DNA of 64,000 nucleotides from Bacteroidia bacterium. GTDB taxonomy: Bacteria > Bacteroidota > Bacteroidia > J057 > JAIXKT01. This document shows positions 62,133 to 64,000 of the stretch, piece after piece (positions within the stretch are counted from its first letter, which is position 1; the number at the start of each line of letters is the position of its first letter). The DNA lies in the NCBI GenBank assembly GCA_026932145.1, contig JAIXKT010000007.1:155436-219435 (forward strand), given 5' to 3'. The position numbers and the translations under genes are program-made. The notes beneath the pieces were generated by a model. It was given only the letters and a program-made list of their open reading frames with translations. It had not been told where the DNA came from and did no database searches.

Positions 62133-62462
62133 ATGAGTAATTTAAAATCAGAAAGACTATCGCAACTACTTAGTTTTCAGGAGCAAGACCCTAATGATAC
62201 GTTCATTACATTTGCCTTAGCTTTAGAATATGTTAGCTTAGGTGAGGATGAAAAAGCCTGTAATTTGTTCGACTCCATTTACCAAAAAAAACCTGATTAT
62301 GTTGCATTATATTACCAGTATGGGAAGTTAATGGAAAAACTGAATCGGATAGAAGATGCTAAAAGATTATACCAAGAGGGTATAGTTTATGCAGAAAAGA
62401 TGGGAGAAGTTCGTACTCGTGCAGAACTTTTTACCGCTTTGCAAGAAATGTTAGATATGTAG
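62133..62462 (+). CDS. Small tetratricopeptide-repeat protein
   Basis: 109 residues, mostly helical. Two TPR-like units are visible (FITFALALEYVSLGEDEKACNLFDSIYQKKPD and YYQYGKLMEKLNRIEDAKRLYQEGI). No signal peptide, so cytoplasmic. It starts 23 bases after the STAND gene stop and may be cotranscribed, possibly as a protein-protein adaptor. Partner unknown. Confidence 0.75.
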   Translation: MSNLKSERLSQLLSFQEQDPNDTFITFALALEYVSLGEDEKACNLFDSIYQKKPDYVALYYQYGKLMEKLNRIEDAKRLYQEGIVYAEKMGEVRTRAELFTALQEMLDM

Positions 62463-62478
62463 CAGCCTTAAAGTGAAA

Positions 62479-62522
62479 TTTAGAAAACAAGGATAGTTTT
62501 GTTTCATTCCTTGTTTTCTAAA
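62479..62522. terminator. Bidirectional hairpin terminator whose right arm codes the end of PhoH
   Basis: TTTAGAAAACAAGGA (62479-62493) and TCCTTGTTTTCTAAA (62508-62522) are perfect 15-base reverse complements with a 14-base loop. The right arm lies inside phoH and specifies its final residues (LENKE region). The hairpin serves both convergent genes. Confidence 0.7.
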
Positions 62523-63472
62523 CGGGAAACTGTTTCGTAGGCTTCTAATATTTTTTTAACTAATTTATTACGAACAACATCGTGTGCATTTAGGAATACA
62601 AATCCGATGTTTGGAATATTTTGAAATATTTTTAATGCTTGCAAGAGACCTGATTTTTGGTTTTTAGTTAAGTCTATTTGGGTAGTATCACCGGTAACGA
62701 TAATCTTAGAGTCAATACCTAATCGGGTCAAGAACATTTTCATTTGCAATTCGGTAGCGTTTTGGGCTTCGTCAAGTAAGATAAAGGCGTTCGTAAGTGT
62801 ACGTCCGCGCATATAAGCGAGCGGGGCAATTTCTATGATATTTTTTTCAAGGTAAGCGCGTAGTTTTTCCGGTAAAATCATATCCTCGAGTGCGTCATAG
62901 AGTGGTCTCAGGTAGGGGTCAATTTTTTCCTTTAAATCTCCGGGTAAAAATCCGAGACTTTCTCCGGCTTCTACTGCCGGGCGTACCAAAATGATTTTAC
63001 GCACCCTTTTCTCCTTCAAGGCTTTAACAGCCAAAGCTACTGCTGTATAAGTTTTACCCGTCCCGGCTGGGCCTACTGCAAATAAAATATCATTCTGCGT
63101 AGATAATGCTACCATTTCTTGCTGCCCTTTGGTTTTTGCCCGTACTGGATTTCCTTGCACACCATACAAAATTAAGTTTGGGTCTGAGTTAGATTCATGA
63201 AAAGAGCTTGAGTTAGCAATATTTCCAGCTAATATATCTGAAAAGCGGTAGTGTTCCAAAGAACCTCTTCGTTGAATTTCCTGAATCATACTACCAATTA
63301 ACTGGCTGATTATTTGTATTTTATCAGGTTCACCTTGTAATTTAAGCTGATTACCGCGTGCGATAAATTTAACATCCGGAAAGGTCTCCCGAATACGGTT
63401 TAAATATTCATCATTTGTGCCATAAAAGGCACGAATATCAGCATTATCTATGGTTAAAATTTGTTCTTGCAA
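62504..63472 (-). CDS. phoH: PhoH-family ATPase
   Basis: 322 residues, TTG start at 63472 because no ATG or GTG lies in frame just upstream. Family of cytoplasmic P-loop ATPases related to RNA helicases, with proposed roles in RNA metabolism under stress. Residues 1-75 are a short KH-like region. The ATPase core shows Walker A GPAGTGKT at 134-141, VRPAVEAGESLGFLPGD, MRGRTLTNAFILLDEAQN (Walker B) and GDTTQIDL. Length fits the standard form without a PIN domain. Convergent with the TPR gene. Confidence 0.93.
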   Translation of the reverse strand: MQEQILTIDNADIRAFYGTNDEYLNRIRETFPDVKFIARGNQLKLQGEPDKIQIISQLIGSMIQEIQRRGSLEHYRFSDILAGNIANSSSFHESNSDPNLILYGVQGNPVRAKTKGQQEMVALSTQNDILFAVGPAGTGKTYTAVALAVKALKEKRVRKIILVRPAVEAGESLGFLPGDLKEKIDPYLRPLYDALEDMILPEKLRAYLEKNIIEIAPLAYMRGRTLTNAFILLDEAQNATELQMKMFLTRLGIDSKIIVTGDTTQIDLTKNQKSGLLQALKIFQNIPNIGFVFLNAHDVVRNKLVKKILEAYETVSRLENKE

Positions 63473-63602
63473 ATGTCCTGTATTAAAAAGTAAGGCAAGA
63501 TAACCAAAAAAGAGGACTAAAACAAATAGTTATTTCTGATTTTAACGTTACCGAATTTTAGGTTTGGACTACACCCAGATTTAATTGATTCAATTTTTTC
63601 GA

Positions 63603-64000
63603 TTAAGAAATCAGTTCAGTAAAGGTCTCCACCGAATAATCGTGGAGTTGGTTATAGATAGAATCCCGTTCTATCGGTTGATAACCGGCATTTTTGATTA
63701 GTTGGATAAGTTCTGGTGTTGTCATACTGGGCGTTTGGTCTTCTGCGCCAGCCATAGAATAGATTTTGGTAGAGTCATCAATTGTGCCGTCTATGTCATC
63801 CACACCAAAACTTAGGCTCATTTGAGTAGTTTCCCGCCCAATCATTGGCCAGTAGGCTTTAATATGTGGGATATTATCTAAAAATAATCTACTTATTGCG
63901 TAGTTTTTTAGGTCTTCTATAATGGAGGTTTCTACAATGTGCGCCATGTCGTTATTTTCACGGCGGAATTTTAGTGGGATGAAAGTATTAAAGCCATGCG
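63603..64000 (-). CDS. mqnE: Aminofutalosine synthase MqnE, C-terminal part (5' end outside window)
   Basis: The 3' end of a radical-SAM enzyme of the futalosine pathway for menaquinone. The reading frame runs open from the window edge: before the internal Met at 63947 it reads HGFNTFIPLKFRRENND, then AHIVETSIIEDLKNYAISRLFLDNIPHIKAYWPMIG (landmark) and LSFGVDDIDGTI, matching MqnE/MqnC C-terminal barrels. The CxxxCxxC cluster motif lies beyond the window, so MqnC cannot be fully excluded, but the GVDDIDGTI-type end favours MqnE. Menaquinone made by this route would be the quinone for the NADH dehydrogenase seen at nuoH. Confidence 0.85.
   Translation of the reverse strand, partial: HGFNTFIPLKFRRENNDMAHIVETSIIEDLKNYAISRLFLDNIPHIKAYWPMIGRETTQMSLSFGVDDIDGTIDDSTKIYSMAGAEDQTPSMTTPELIQLIKNAGYQPIERDSIYNQLHDYSVETFTELIS

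Noticed and set aside
1-64000. Mobile elements, prophage or genomic island
   Set aside because: No transposase, integrase, phage structural gene, tRNA-flanking repeat or abrupt base-composition change was seen; accessory-looking genes are interleaved with core genes.

Overview
The window is about 64 kb of chromosome from a member of the Bacteroidota. The evidence is direct. Many genes have the TAnnTTTG -7 promoter box of this phylum just upstream. Exported proteins have signal peptides that end in ..AQ or ..SQ. A giant secreted protein ends in a gliding-motility/type IX secretion (T9SS) type B sorting domain and is translationally coupled to a PorP/SprF partner. There is an LpxD-like acyltransferase and several outer-membrane barrels. 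The 3' part of mqnE (futalosine route to menaquinone) and nuoH fit a respiring, menaquinone-using cell. The sequence is moderately AT-rich and tightly packed. I see no transposase, integrase, CRISPR array, tRNA or rRNA.

Layout. 1-1457: an RluB/RsuA-type pseudouridine synthase, cut by the window edge, whose N-terminus is an in-frame array of thirteen 42-bp repeats. 1454-5445 (minus): LpxD-like acyltransferase, outer-membrane barrel, helix-hairpin-helix barrel protein. 5579-12885 (plus): an exported WD40-caspase protein, a double amidohydrolase and dprA. 12889-14903 (minus): PAP2 phosphatase and a periplasmic protein with two TonB-C-like domains, separated by a 26-bp perfect hairpin. 15360-18628 (plus): duplicated beta-barrel, RNase P RNA and a GT-C glycosyltransferase. 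18639-23068 (minus): nuoH, clpC, dapD. 23368-24801 (plus): exported von Willebrand A-like protein. 24806-28123 (minus): LysE, SDR, thiS, then a MATE exporter with its own promoter. 28594-29895: citrate synthase. 30204-39478: operon of a 2234-residue T9SS substrate, SprF and a membrane PAS-SpoIIE phosphatase. 39589-40074: orphan SUKH protein. 40102-45020 (minus): operon HD/kinase-like protein, uvrB, mutL. 45100-47076 (minus): periplasmic peptidyl-prolyl isomerase. 47255-50106: lipA, accA, DUF58 protein. 50321-52250: polysaccharide deacetylase and GNAT-like protein. 52394-56330: acyl-CoA dehydrogenase and an unrecognised helical/winged-helix protein. 56402-57208 (minus): WG-repeat protein. 57523-62462: a 1528-residue TIR-like/STAND/WD40/LysM membrane protein and a TPR protein. 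62504-64000 (minus): phoH and the 3' part of mqnE.

Most genes are envelope or housekeeping functions: surface secretion (SprB-like/SprF/SpoIIE), envelope folding (SurA-like isomerase, barrels), central metabolism (gltA, accA, lipA, dapD), genome maintenance (dprA, uvrB, mutL) and proteostasis (clpC). The most unusual content is a set of signalling proteins: the STAND protein apparently built across the inner membrane with a periplasmic WD40-LysM sensor, the exported WD40-caspase, and a MutL whose endonuclease motifs are eroded within a repair operon.
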